Shown here: one piece after another, positions 55,957-64,000 of the stretch
How the letters are laid out: the number at the start of each line of letters is the position of its first letter
Position numbering within the stretch: the first letter of the stretch is position 1
Assembly (NCBI GenBank): GCA_046705265.1
Contig: JBJKQL010000127.1
Coordinates: 52,991-116,990, forward strand
Direction: 5' to 3'
From: JAJYTL01 sp046705265
GTDB taxonomy: Bacteria; Pseudomonadota; Alphaproteobacteria; Ferrovibrionales; Ferrovibrionaceae
Length of the DNA: 64,000 nucleotides
Notes under the pieces: generated by a model
What the model was told of the DNA's origin: nothing
Database searches by the model: none
What the model saw: the letters and a program-made list of their open reading frames with translations, nothing else
Translations under genes and position numbers: made by a program

Positions 55957-57678
55957 TCAGCCCTTAGTCGGCTGGGAAAGAAACACTGCCCCGTAGCCAA
56001 GGGGAAGCCTCTTTACCACCCCGCCATACGCTGCCGCCACGCGTCGCAAGACTTGATTCTGATTGCCTTTCGCCAACAAGTAAATCGGATACCGCCGCGT
56101 TGCAAGCCAATGTGCGAAAGAATCGAGCGGCACCAACACCTTCGGCCAGTGCCGGCTGCGGTTCAGGGCAAACCGGATATAATTGCTGGTGAGTTCGCTG
56201 CCGTCCTTGGTGACGACCATGATCGGGCGCTGGATATAGAATGGGACACCGTCCGGAAAGCATTCAAAGCAGACGATTCGAACATTTGGCGGAAGGGGCG
56301 CCAAGCGCTCGGCCAAAGCGCGCGTGGAATGGCTTGCGGCATAATCCTGAAAGAGTGGAAACCCGATCGTGGTAACCATGACCGGGAAGGCCAGAAAGGC
56401 AACGAAGGCAAGCCCGATCCGCCGACGCCAACAGGCGGCGAGCGCCACCAGCGCCGTCACCAGAAGACAGGCCGCAAGCAAGGGAAGGGCCGGGCTCAGT
56501 GCCATTACATAGCGACCGCGGGCGTCGAACATGGCCGCGAGGCCTGGATGCGTCGCGTCCCACGCGATCAGGGCACCGCCAGCAAGGGTAATCACGCCAA
56601 GCGCCAGGGTCGCACGCAGGATCACCCGTGCGGCCGCTCCGTCGCGCCGGGCAAAGGCGTGAGCGAAACCACGTGCTGCGAGAACGCCGAGCGCCACCAC
56701 CCCAGTCAGGATATAGCCAGGTAACTTTGAGTGCGGCAGCGAGAAGAAAGCGACCACCGCGACCGCCCAAATTACCAGCAGGCGGTCGGGCCGACGCCAC
56801 TGCTCCCGTTTCCGCCACGTGAGCACGATGCCCTCTGGCAGCAGCAGGCTCCAGGGGAAAAAGGTACCGAGAATGACCGGGAGATAGAAATAAAACGGCC
56901 GTGTGCGGCCGAAATCGCGTGTCGCCAAGCGGTCCAGTGATTCGCGGACAAGCCCGTAATAGGGAAAGTCGGGGTGTTGCAGTGTTACGCCGATAAACCA
57001 GGGCAGCACCAAGAAGGCAAAAACCATGATGTTGAGCGGATGGAAGAGACGTTTCCACCTCGCCCGCTGCTTCTCCGCGAGATTGAGGACAGCGAGGACG
57101 AGAAGCGGCAAGACGACGCCGATCGGTCCCTTGATCAAGGTCGCGAAACCCATTGCCGTCCAGCTTAGGGCATACCAGAGCCTCGGCTCGCGCCCCGGTT
57201 CCTCCGCGCGATAACCGGTAAATATCGCGAGCGAGACGAACAACGCGAGCGGCATATCAAAAATGACCAGTCGCGCGAAAGCGAAAAAGAGCGGGGTCGT
57301 GGCTACGATCAGGACAGTCAGCGCTGCCGTTCGCGCGTCGTAGAGACGACGAAGAAACAGGAAAAGGACGCCGAGCAAGACCATGGCTGCGACTGCCGAG
57401 GGCAGCCGGGCAGACGCTTGGGACTGGCCGAAGAGATCGAAGGACAGCGCCACGGCGCGAAAATAGAAGGCCGGTTTATCGAGATAAGCCAAACCGTCAT
57501 AGGTCGGCACCAGCCATGCGCCGGCATTATGCATCTCGCGGGCGACTTCGGCGTTGCGACCCTCGTCCGGCTGCATCAACGGCAGACCGCCGATGCGGTA
57601 GAAAATCATCACCAGGGCAACGGCAAAAGCCGCTAAGACCAAAAGGCGGCGGCGAGCGGTCGGAGGCAGGCCGGACAT
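55957..57678 (-). CDS. Glycosyltransferase family 39 (ArnT-like) membrane protein
   Basis: This integral membrane transferase takes sugar from a polyprenyl-phosphate donor on the periplasmic side. The 573-residue protein has about 11 helices and the family's acidic motif MQPDEGRNAEVAREMH after the first helix, then a lysine-bearing segment LDKPAFYFR. The C-terminal third is soluble-like. The ATG at 57678 gives a typical start just before the first helix; the upstream frame to 57756 is not family-like. It is followed by asnB. The target may be lipid A or another surface glycolipid. Confidence 0.9.
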   Translation of the reverse strand: MSGLPPTARRRLLVLAAFAVALVMIFYRIGGLPLMQPDEGRNAEVAREMHNAGAWLVPTYDGLAYLDKPAFYFRAVALSFDLFGQSQASARLPSAVAAMVLLGVLFLFLRRLYDARTAALTVLIVATTPLFFAFARLVIFDMPLALFVSLAIFTGYRAEEPGREPRLWYALSWTAMGFATLIKGPIGVVLPLLVLAVLNLAEKQRARWKRLFHPLNIMVFAFLVLPWFIGVTLQHPDFPYYGLVRESLDRLATRDFGRTRPFYFYLPVILGTFFPWSLLLPEGIVLTWRKREQWRRPDRLLVIWAVAVVAFFSLPHSKLPGYILTGVVALGVLAARGFAHAFARRDGAAARVILRATLALGVITLAGGALIAWDATHPGLAAMFDARGRYVMALSPALPLLAACLLVTALVALAACWRRRIGLAFVAFLAFPVMVTTIGFPLFQDYAASHSTRALAERLAPLPPNVRIVCFECFPDGVPFYIQRPIMVVTKDGSELTSNYIRFALNRSRHWPKVLVPLDSFAHWLATRRYPIYLLAKGNQNQVLRRVAAAYGGVVKRLPLGYGAVFLSQPTKG

Positions 57679-58145
57679 AAGCAAACCATTCTTGTCACAG
57701 CTCGGGCGCGTATCATAGCCATGGCGGATGACCGGCGCGAGCCAACTTGTCCGCACGGCGATTTCAGTCGGCGTATCGCCGTCTGATCATCCGTCGGGCA
57801 GGGGCTTTCCTGGAATCTGTGCAGTGTAGGGCGCCCACCGGCAGGCCAGCCGACGTCTGCGGCCAAGACGCGGCCGATGTGTGGCATTGTCACTGCATCC
57901 CGATTTACCATGCTCAATGGGAGATTCCATGGCTTTGTCGACATGGATAGCGAAGATCGCTGTTACCATATGCAAAGCGCTTCGAAAGGTCTTTCTCATA
58001 GCTTGCGGCGATCGTCGAACAAGGCTTGCATTCTCTCGAAGTCCTGTGATCTTTGCGTTATACTCAGAAGGCAGTGGGGAGGGGAGCCAGCCGTGATGCC
58101 GGAGTACCAACCCGCGACGTACATTCACCGCAGATAGAGCTCGAC
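57679..58145. other. Divergent region before the MlaC-like gene
   Basis: About 470 bp separates divergent genes. At 57929-58096 a 55-residue frame starts with GGGAGA six bases before an ATG and encodes an N-terminal amphipathic stretch (STWIAKIAVTICKALRKVF). It may be a small membrane peptide or chance. Otherwise nothing is recognised. Confidence 0.4.
57929..58096 (+). CDS. Possible small basic peptide
   Basis: The frame encodes 55 residues from MALSTWIAKIAVTICKALRK, with a good GGGAGA site. The first half is amphipathic and basic; the second half is polar. No relatives are known to me and the frame lies upstream of the MlaC-like gene in the same direction. Low confidence. Confidence 0.22.
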   Translation: MALSTWIAKIAVTICKALRKVFLIACGDRRTRLAFSRSPVIFALYSEGSGEGSQP

Positions 58146-58757
58146 ATGATCTTGCGCCGCCAATTCCTTGTCGCCTTTGCCGCCGCTCTTTTTCTCGCCG
58201 GTGCCACTCCAGGCCAGGCTGCGGCTCAGACCAATGCCGGAGTCTTCATCCAGAACCTCGGCGACACCGCGATTCGCACCTTGACCAACGAGACGCTGAC
58301 CGACAAGCAGCGCGAAGCCAAATTTCGCCGCCTGTTTCTTGATAATTTCGACGTGCCGGGCATCAGCCGCTTCGTTCTCGGCCGGTTTTGGCGTCAGGCG
58401 ACACCTGCGCAACGGACTGAATACCAAAAGCTCTTCGCCGACTACATCGTCATGACCTATTCCATTAATCTGGCGCACTACAACAAGGAGACGATCCACG
58501 TCTCGGGCACGCACCCAGAGGCCGGCGATACGATCGTGATGAGCACCATTCAACAACCGGATGGGCATCCGATCGCGGTGAACTGGCGGGTGAGCGGCAC
58601 GCCTGGTCATTATCGTATCACCGACGTGGTGGTGGACGGCGTTAGCATGGTGATCACCCAGCGCCAGGAATTCGCTTCGGTCATTGAGGATGGCGGCGGC
58701 AGCATCACGACGCTGATCACCCAGCTTCGGGAAAAGGTCCACGAACTTAGCCAATAG
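58146..58757 (+). CDS. MlaC-like phospholipid-binding periplasmic protein
   Basis: The 203-residue protein resembles MlaC/Ttg2D proteins, which carry phospholipids between the membranes. The N-terminal MILRRQFLVAFAAALFLAG is a signal peptide with a twin-arginine-like RRQFL and a cleavage region GQAAAQ. The core has EAKFRRLFLDNFDVPGISRFVLG (the family's FDxxxIxxFVLG block, given as FDVPGISRFVLG), and a C-terminal VDGVSMVITQRQEFASVI. The ATG at 58146 starts the signal peptide. No MlaA, D, E or F gene is adjacent. Confidence 0.88.
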   Translation: MILRRQFLVAFAAALFLAGATPGQAAAQTNAGVFIQNLGDTAIRTLTNETLTDKQREAKFRRLFLDNFDVPGISRFVLGRFWRQATPAQRTEYQKLFADYIVMTYSINLAHYNKETIHVSGTHPEAGDTIVMSTIQQPDGHPIAVNWRVSGTPGHYRITDVVVDGVSMVITQRQEFASVIEDGGGSITTLITQLREKVHELSQ

Positions 58758-58950
58758 GGCAGTCGCCTCCATCTTCGCATGACGGCGGAAAAATGTGTTC
58801 GTGCCTCGTGCTTGCCGGTGCGGCCGACGGACGGCTCGGACCATCGAGCCAGCGCGGTCATCCGCCGTGGCAGTCGGCACTGACCGCATGGTATTCACAA
58901 GATGGCCACCCGGCTCGATCGGATCCGCGATACCATTTCGCGCGGTGCGT

Positions 58951-60783
58951 CTAGTGGCGCCCGTCGGATTCTCTCGATGCCCGGGGTGTAGAGATATTGA
59001 AGATATCGATGTCACCCAGGTCCTCGATCCGCATACGATCGAGTTCCTCGAAATAGCGCCGCAGGACGTCAGCCTTATGCACGCAGCCGATAACCCGCGG
59101 TTCTTCCACCGAGACGACAACGGGCAGCGTTTCGTGGCGGCTCGATTCGATCATTTCGAAGGCTGAGAGCAGGGCTTCCTCGGCGGTCAGATAGTGCGGC
59201 GGTTCCGACACTAGACTGCCGGCGGTAGCGCGCCCTGAGTCGTCTTCTAGCAGGGCCGCATTGGCCTCGCCGCTCTCCGCCATGCCCGCGTAGGTTCCGT
59301 CCGCCTTCTCGATGAAGGCGACCTTGGCCGTACCGAGCAGAAACAAGCTGCATAACGTATCGAGATCGGTGGTGGCGGGCACACGCAAGACATTACGGTC
59401 AAGCACCTCTCGCACCGAAAGGTCGCGTAGTCGGCCGATATCCGAGGACCCGCGGAGATCCATCCCGCGAAGATGGAAACGCCAAGTGGAAAAAGAATAA
59501 CCAAACCACCGCCGCGTCACTGATGAAGCGACCAACACCCCGACGATAACACCAATGGCAACTGAATAATTGGCGGTGGTCTCGAATACCAGGAGGATCA
59601 TGGTAAGCGGTGCCCCCACCACGGCGGTTGCTACGGCACCCATCCCGACCAGAGCGTAGGAAGTGTAATCGAAGGGAATACCAGGAAGCGCGATCGCCGC
59701 GAGCCAGCCGGTTGCGCCACCAAACAGACCACCGAGAAAGACCGAGGCGCTGAATAATCCGCCACGGAACCCCGAGCCAATGCTCACAGCCGAGGCCAGA
59801 GTCTTGGCGCCGACGAGGCCGATCAGGATGGGCAAAGTGAACTGCTGGTTGACGACGGCATCGAGCGCACCGTGGCCGCTCCCGAGAACGGCGGGAAAGA
59901 ACAACGCCATTATCCCAAGGATGCTGCCGCCGATGGCCGGACGCAGCCACTGCGGCGCCGACCATCGCCGATAGGCGGCCTCGAACATCGTCGCGATCCG
60001 CATCATCAAAATTCCCAGCCCTGACGCCAGCACGCCAATGACGATGAAGACAAGATACTCCGTGCCGGTGATGCTCGGGATCTCACGCACGACCGCCCAA
60101 AGCGGTGCCGCACCGAGGGCGGAGCGCGCGACCACGGTACCGGCCACGGCTGCCACCAGAATTGGGGCCAGCGCGGTCACAGCGTAGCCGCCGACCACGA
60201 GCTCAAGGGCATAAAACGTGCCGGCGAGCGGAGCATTAAACGCGGCGGCGATTGCCGCCGCAGCGCCGCAGCCGACCATGGTCCGGAGTGAGGAGCGTTT
60301 GACCTGGATGTATTGCCCAAGCCAGCTGCAGAAGCCTGATCCCATCTGGACCACCGATGCCTCGAGTCCAACCGAGGCGCCGACCCCGACCGAGGCGATC
60401 GTCATGGCGACAATAATGAGACTATCGGTAAATGACATGCGCCCACCGTGCAGCGCATTGGCCTCGATAGCGTCGACGATTTCTTGCGGATGCGTGCGGC
60501 GGACGAAATGGATGCCGATACCGTACGCGAGCCCGCCCACCACCGGCACCAATAGCGGCCGCCACCAACCGTAAAGCGTGGCAAGCATCGGGTTGTGGTC
60601 GACTGAGACGCCGAAGGTGAAATACTGGACGAGGGCGACAAGATTCTTCTGCGCGACAACTCCGCCTCCGACCACGGCGCCGGTGGCCGCCGCAAGCGCC
60701 AACAAAAATAACTCGTCCTTGCGCGCAAGTCGGCGTATGAAGCGCCAGCGACTTAGCATCCAAGCGGCTTGCGTATGCAGCAT
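58951..60783 (-). CDS. CLC-type chloride channel/transporter with CBS domains
   Basis: The 610-residue protein has the CLC helix bundle in the first 440 residues and two CBS domains at the C-terminus (about 455-595). The gating glutamate is kept in the motif GASVGLEASVVQMG, but the usual GREGP is changed to GLEAS. The usual GSGIP loop is replaced by RRTHPQEI, and GGxFxP is GGLFSAS. AAAIAAAFNAPLAG is normal. The start is the ATG at 60783; one at 60882 gives an unlikely 33-residue arginine-rich leader. Ion preference is uncertain because of the changed motifs. Confidence 0.87.
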   Translation of the reverse strand: MLHTQAAWMLSRWRFIRRLARKDELFLLALAAATGAVVGGGVVAQKNLVALVQYFTFGVSVDHNPMLATLYGWWRPLLVPVVGGLAYGIGIHFVRRTHPQEIVDAIEANALHGGRMSFTDSLIIVAMTIASVGVGASVGLEASVVQMGSGFCSWLGQYIQVKRSSLRTMVGCGAAAAIAAAFNAPLAGTFYALELVVGGYAVTALAPILVAAVAGTVVARSALGAAPLWAVVREIPSITGTEYLVFIVIGVLASGLGILMMRIATMFEAAYRRWSAPQWLRPAIGGSILGIMALFFPAVLGSGHGALDAVVNQQFTLPILIGLVGAKTLASAVSIGSGFRGGLFSASVFLGGLFGGATGWLAAIALPGIPFDYTSYALVGMGAVATAVVGAPLTMILLVFETTANYSVAIGVIVGVLVASSVTRRWFGYSFSTWRFHLRGMDLRGSSDIGRLRDLSVREVLDRNVLRVPATTDLDTLCSLFLLGTAKVAFIEKADGTYAGMAESGEANAALLEDDSGRATAGSLVSEPPHYLTAEEALLSAFEMIESSRHETLPVVVSVEEPRVIGCVHKADVLRRYFEELDRMRIEDLGDIDIFNISTPRASRESDGRH

Positions 60784-61285
60784 CGTGCCAAGCACCCGAC
60801 AGCGGCGGGGCCTGTCTTGCCGACCGTGCCATCCGGCGCGGTGAACGCCGGCAAGCTGCGGAGGGCCGCAAGCCCTCGTCATTCACTCCGGCTCCCCCGT
60901 CGGGCCTCATCGCCTCAGGACCTTCGGTGCACTGACGCTCGAGCTTAGCGCCCACCGACGGGCGGTACGCACTTCGTTGCCACGCCGGGGGCACACGCCC
61001 GGCACCAGCTTGGCTGATACAACACATAAAACATGTTAAGCTGACGGGCTCAAGCGGCGATTTTTAAAACCTTTCCCGTAATCACTAACTTTTCCCGTAT
61101 TGGTGTTGCGGTCGAGACCTATTCACTCGACGAAGATCAGCCATGGGCGGCCCTCAGATTGACGCCACCGCAGCTTGATGAAATGGTGCGCCGATGATGT
61201 CGATTCGCCGCGCATGCTGGACTTCCCTCATGCCTTTTGTGGCCGCCGCCAGGCCTTTTTTCCCACTGGCCGCTCGGCTAGACGA
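60784..61285. other. Divergent region before the MFS transporter gene
   Basis: About 500 bp, including the possible leader codons of both flanking genes. TTTCCCGTA occurs twice, at 61071-61079 and 61090-61098, 19 bp apart in the same direction. The region from 61010 to 61120 is AT-richer and probably holds promoters. Confidence 0.5.
61071..61098. repeat. Direct repeat TTTCCCGTA
   Basis: Two 9-bp copies start 19 bp apart, about two helical turns, in the divergent promoter region between the CLC and MFS genes. They could be a tandem regulator site. Confidence 0.35.
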
Positions 61286-62584
61286 ATGCGCGCTCCCGTG
61301 ACGCCGCCAGGCGATCCGACATCGCTGGAGAGAAAATCGGAAACCGCCGCCCAGGGCTTTCTACGGTTCGCGCTGACGATTTTCATTCCCTTCGTTCTCG
61401 GGCAGTTCTTTTCGTTCTACGTCCGCACCATCAATGCCGTCATTGCGCCCGAATTGATGACCGATGTTGGGCTGAAGGCACCCGACCTCGGCCTGCTTAC
61501 GGCGGTATTCTTTCTTACTTCAGCGAGCATGCAATTGCCGCTTGGGATCATGCTCGACCGCTTCGGCCCACGGCGGGTCCAGCCAGCGCTCTTCTGTGTC
61601 GCCGCCATTGGCACACTTCTTTTCTCATTCGGCCAGGGCCGATACACGCTGGCTTTCGGCCGTGCGGTTATCGGCCTTGGCGTCTCTTGCTCCTTGATGT
61701 CGGGATTTCGCGCCATCATGCTATGGCTGCCACGCCATCGCTGGCCGCTCGCCAACAGCTGTTTGCTCGCCGGCGGTAGCCTCGGTGTTTTCGCCGCCAC
61801 CGCGCCGACCCGCGCTCTTCTTCATTACATGTCGTGGCGGGGTATCTTTCTTCTGATGACCGTGGCGGCGCTGGTGATTGCGGGCCTCATCTTCAACCTC
61901 GTGCCCGAAAAGCCGGGGAGCCGGGACGTCAGGCCGCTTCGCGAGCAATGGCGGGGCCTCGCCGCTGTATACACCGACCCCCTGTTCCATCGCTTGGCGC
62001 CGACGATCTGCCTCGCCACAGGAACCTACATGGCGGTCCAAGGCCTATGGGCGGGCTTATGGTTCCGCGACGTCGGCGGATACAATCTTCAGGTCGTCGC
62101 GACCCATCTCTTCGCGCTCGCAGTAGCGCTTACGATCGGCTACCTGACCATGGGTGTGATCGCCGACCGCTTGACGCACTTTGGCATCAAGCTGATCGAT
62201 GTGCTCTGCGGCGGGGCGCTCCTGTTCTATACCGTGGAACTCTTGTTGACACTCGGCGTCGACGCCGCCGGCTACCTGCCCTGGATCCTGTTCGGCCTGC
62301 TTTCGGCCTCGCTCAGCCTTGCCTTCCCAGTCCTCGGACAGCATTTCCCAGTCGAGTTTGGGGGACGCTCGACAACAGCTCTCAACGTCCTGATCTTCTT
62401 CTCGGCTTTCGCGGCGCAATCGCTGATCGGAGTCGTGGTTGGCTGGTGGCCGCCAGACGCAGCCGGCCGCTACCCGGCGATTGCCTACGCCTGGGCTCTT
62501 GGCCTCATGCTCGCCGCCCAAGCGCTCGCCTTCGTGCGACTTCTACGCTGGCGGTTAAGCCATGGGCGGACGCAAGCCACTTAG
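61286..62584 (+). CDS. Major facilitator superfamily transporter
   Basis: The 432-residue membrane protein has twelve predicted helices, with the MFS motif LDRFGPRRVQPALF between helices 2 and 3 and a long central loop PEKPGSRDVRPLREQ. The substrate is unknown. The ATG at 61286 gives a 24-residue lead before helix 1; the open frame runs back to 61175. Its stop overlaps the convergent phosphomannomutase gene by 30 bp. Confidence 0.85.
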   Translation: MRAPVTPPGDPTSLERKSETAAQGFLRFALTIFIPFVLGQFFSFYVRTINAVIAPELMTDVGLKAPDLGLLTAVFFLTSASMQLPLGIMLDRFGPRRVQPALFCVAAIGTLLFSFGQGRYTLAFGRAVIGLGVSCSLMSGFRAIMLWLPRHRWPLANSCLLAGGSLGVFAATAPTRALLHYMSWRGIFLLMTVAALVIAGLIFNLVPEKPGSRDVRPLREQWRGLAAVYTDPLFHRLAPTICLATGTYMAVQGLWAGLWFRDVGGYNLQVVATHLFALAVALTIGYLTMGVIADRLTHFGIKLIDVLCGGALLFYTVELLLTLGVDAAGYLPWILFGLLSASLSLAFPVLGQHFPVEFGGRSTTALNVLIFFSAFAAQSLIGVVVGWWPPDAAGRYPAIAYAWALGLMLAAQALAFVRLLRWRLSHGRTQAT

Positions 62585-63940
62585 AGCCAACTCGGCAAAT
62601 AGAGCGGCCTTGACTCGAGCAAGCGCGGACGGCGTTGCCGCCTCGCAGCGGGCAACCAGAACCGCCTGGGTGTTGGAAGCCCGCAGCAGCCACCATCCGT
62701 CTGGCGCAGTTACCCTTACGCCGTCGATGGCGAGGAGGTCAGAACCTGCTTTTTCGAGGCGGGCCTTCACTTCCGCCACCACGCCGAATTTGCGATCGTC
62801 AGGGCAGTCGAAACGGATTTCCGGTGTGTTCACTACCTTCGGCAGGCTGTCATAGAGGTCGGCAAGACTGTCCCGGCCGCGACTGAGCAGCCCGAGGAGC
62901 CGCACGGCAGCATAAAGCGCGTCGTCATAACCGTAGTAACGGTCGGCAAAAAAAATGTGTCCACTCATCTCGCCGGCGAGCGGGCTTCGTTCTTCAGCCA
63001 TCTTGCTTTTGATCAGAGAATGACCGGTCTTGTAGATCAGCGGCCGTCCGCCGAGGCGGGCGATCTCGTCAAAGAGCACTTGGCTTGCCTTAACGTCAGC
63101 AATGATCGTTGCGCCGGGGGTTGAGACTAGAACGTCCCGCGCCAAGAGTGCCAACAGCTGATCGCCCCAGATAATTCGCGCTTTCCCGTCGACAACGCCG
63201 ATGCGGTCTCCATCACCATCGAAGGCGATGCCGAGGTCGCATACCTCGCGCGTCACTTCTGCCTGCAACTGGGCAAGGTTTTCGACAACTGTCGGGTCTG
63301 GGTGATGGACCGGAAAGGTGCCGTCGATCTTCTCGTTCAGCAGCAGATGACGTCCGGGAAGCTTGCCGACAAGCTGCCGCAGCACGTCTCCGGTCGCGCC
63401 GTTGCCGGCATCCCATGCGACCTTCAAAGGCCGCGCGCCGTCGTAGTCCTGAAGCAGGCGCGCGACATAATCCGCCTCGATTTCGGCCGTTCGCACCTCG
63501 CCTACGCCGGTCGCGAAATCGCCGCCCGCGGCACGCATGCCGAGCGCCTGAATATCGGCACCAAAGAATGGCTTGCCTTGCAGCATCATCTTAAAGCCGT
63601 TATGGCTCGGCGGGTTGTGCGAGCCGGTCACCATGATACCGCCGGAGGTACCAAGGTAGTAGGTCGCGAAATAGAGCATTGGCGTCGGCCCGCGCCCGAT
63701 ACGGACGACGTCAATCCCGACGCTGGTCAGCCCGCGGACCAATGCCGCCTCCAGCATTGGCGACGACAGCCGTCCGTCGTAACCGACCGCGATCGTTTGG
63801 CTGCCCTTGGCGCGCGCCTGGCTGCCAAAGGCCTTTCCCAAGGCCTCCGCATCCGCTTCAGCCAACGTCTCGCCGACGATGCCCCGGACATCGTATTCGC
63901 GGAGAACGCTGGCGTGAAATCGATGCCCAGCCATCGTCAT
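62555..63940 (-). CDS. algC: Phosphomannomutase/phosphoglucomutase
   Basis: The enzyme interconverts hexose 1- and 6-phosphates and feeds sugar-nucleotide synthesis for LPS, exopolysaccharide and capsule. The 461-residue protein has four domains. The phosphoserine is residue 107 in MVTGSHNPP, the metal-binding loop is FDGDGDRIG, the sugar-binding loop GEMSGHIFF and the phosphate-binding loop LLRASNTQA. The gene overlaps the MFS gene by 30 bp tail to tail. The bifunctional PMM/PGM name follows from the AlgC-like sequence. Confidence 0.93.
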   Translation of the reverse strand: MTMAGHRFHASVLREYDVRGIVGETLAEADAEALGKAFGSQARAKGSQTIAVGYDGRLSSPMLEAALVRGLTSVGIDVVRIGRGPTPMLYFATYYLGTSGGIMVTGSHNPPSHNGFKMMLQGKPFFGADIQALGMRAAGGDFATGVGEVRTAEIEADYVARLLQDYDGARPLKVAWDAGNGATGDVLRQLVGKLPGRHLLLNEKIDGTFPVHHPDPTVVENLAQLQAEVTREVCDLGIAFDGDGDRIGVVDGKARIIWGDQLLALLARDVLVSTPGATIIADVKASQVLFDEIARLGGRPLIYKTGHSLIKSKMAEERSPLAGEMSGHIFFADRYYGYDDALYAAVRLLGLLSRGRDSLADLYDSLPKVVNTPEIRFDCPDDRKFGVVAEVKARLEKAGSDLLAIDGVRVTAPDGWWLLRASNTQAVLVARCEAATPSALARVKAALFAELALSGLRPPMA

Positions 63941-64000
63941 CGGCCAAAGCCTGCGGCCGATGGTCGCCCGATACAGTGATAGTTGAACCCAGCCGCCGCC
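63941..64000. other. Upstream region of the phosphomannomutase gene
   Basis: Sixty bases to the window end show no start of another gene that I can support. Confidence 0.4.

Overview
The window is a gene-dense stretch of a GC-rich bacterial chromosome. It is most likely from an alphaproteobacterium, possibly Rhodospirillales-like; that placement is inferred from gene content and order, not from a marker-gene search. Support comes from the block nuoDCBA / tRNA-Asp / tRNA-Val / hupB / lon / clpX / clpP / tig, a DUF1465 protein (the family of the Caulobacter ClpXP adaptor RcdA), FixK- and FixJ-like regulators, and high GC at third codon positions. I see no insertion sequence, phage, CRISPR array or rRNA, so this reads as ordinary chromosome rather than an island.

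Layout. 0-2.2 kb: start of the complex I operon (nuoA-B-C-D, minus strand, overlapping genes, nuoD cut by the window edge). 2.4-10.6 kb: three tRNAs (Asp-GTC, Val-TAC, Leu-TAG) around the protein quality-control genes hupB, lon, clpX, clpP and tig. 10.7-13.8 kb: malonyl-CoA decarboxylase and the NAD(P)HX repair enzyme. 13.9-18.1 kb: FAD oxidoreductase, fdhD, a cupin, the RcdA-like protein and a RidA protein. 18.2-20.8 kb: epmA and efp, divergent, then a metallo-beta-lactamase-fold hydrolase. 20.8-25.2 kb: acyl-CoA synthetase, amine oxidase and a broken ltrA. 25.3-30.7 kb: an RND efflux pair divergent from an ArsR-rhodanese regulator. 30.9-36.3 kb: queC, a large flavoprotein, a PEBP protein, and a cysteine-dioxygenase-like cupin followed by a four-domain rhodanese. 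36.3-39.3 kb: adenylate cyclase with TPRs and an intradiol dioxygenase. 39.6-41.4 kb: an ada-alkB alkylation repair operon. 41.5-48.3 kb: VOC protein, PPK2, malic enzyme, 3-hydroxyacyl-CoA dehydrogenase, DUF427 protein, alpha/beta hydrolase. 48.4-52.3 kb: a regulatory cluster (receiver-only response regulator, universal stress protein, Crp/Fnr regulator, IclR regulator). 52.3-64 kb: lptG, asparagine synthase with a GT39 glycosyltransferase, an MlaC-like protein, a CLC channel/transporter, an MFS transporter and phosphomannomutase.

How parts fit together. ClpX and ClpP share the window with a homologue of their cell-cycle adaptor RcdA. Two loci point to sulfane-sulfur handling: the ArsR-rhodanese regulator with an efflux pump, and the thiol-dioxygenase-like plus tetra-rhodanese pair. 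The universal stress gene has an FNR/FixK-type box about 40 bp before a TATAAT element and lies next to a FixK-like regulator. The IclR regulator gene is preceded by two abutting 19-bp palindromes. The ada-alkB operon has an Ada-box-like sequence in its promoter region.

The most rewarding leads are regulatory sites and unusual gene architectures. No single unambiguous new multi-gene system was found. All functional calls rest on motif recognition by eye; no database search was run.
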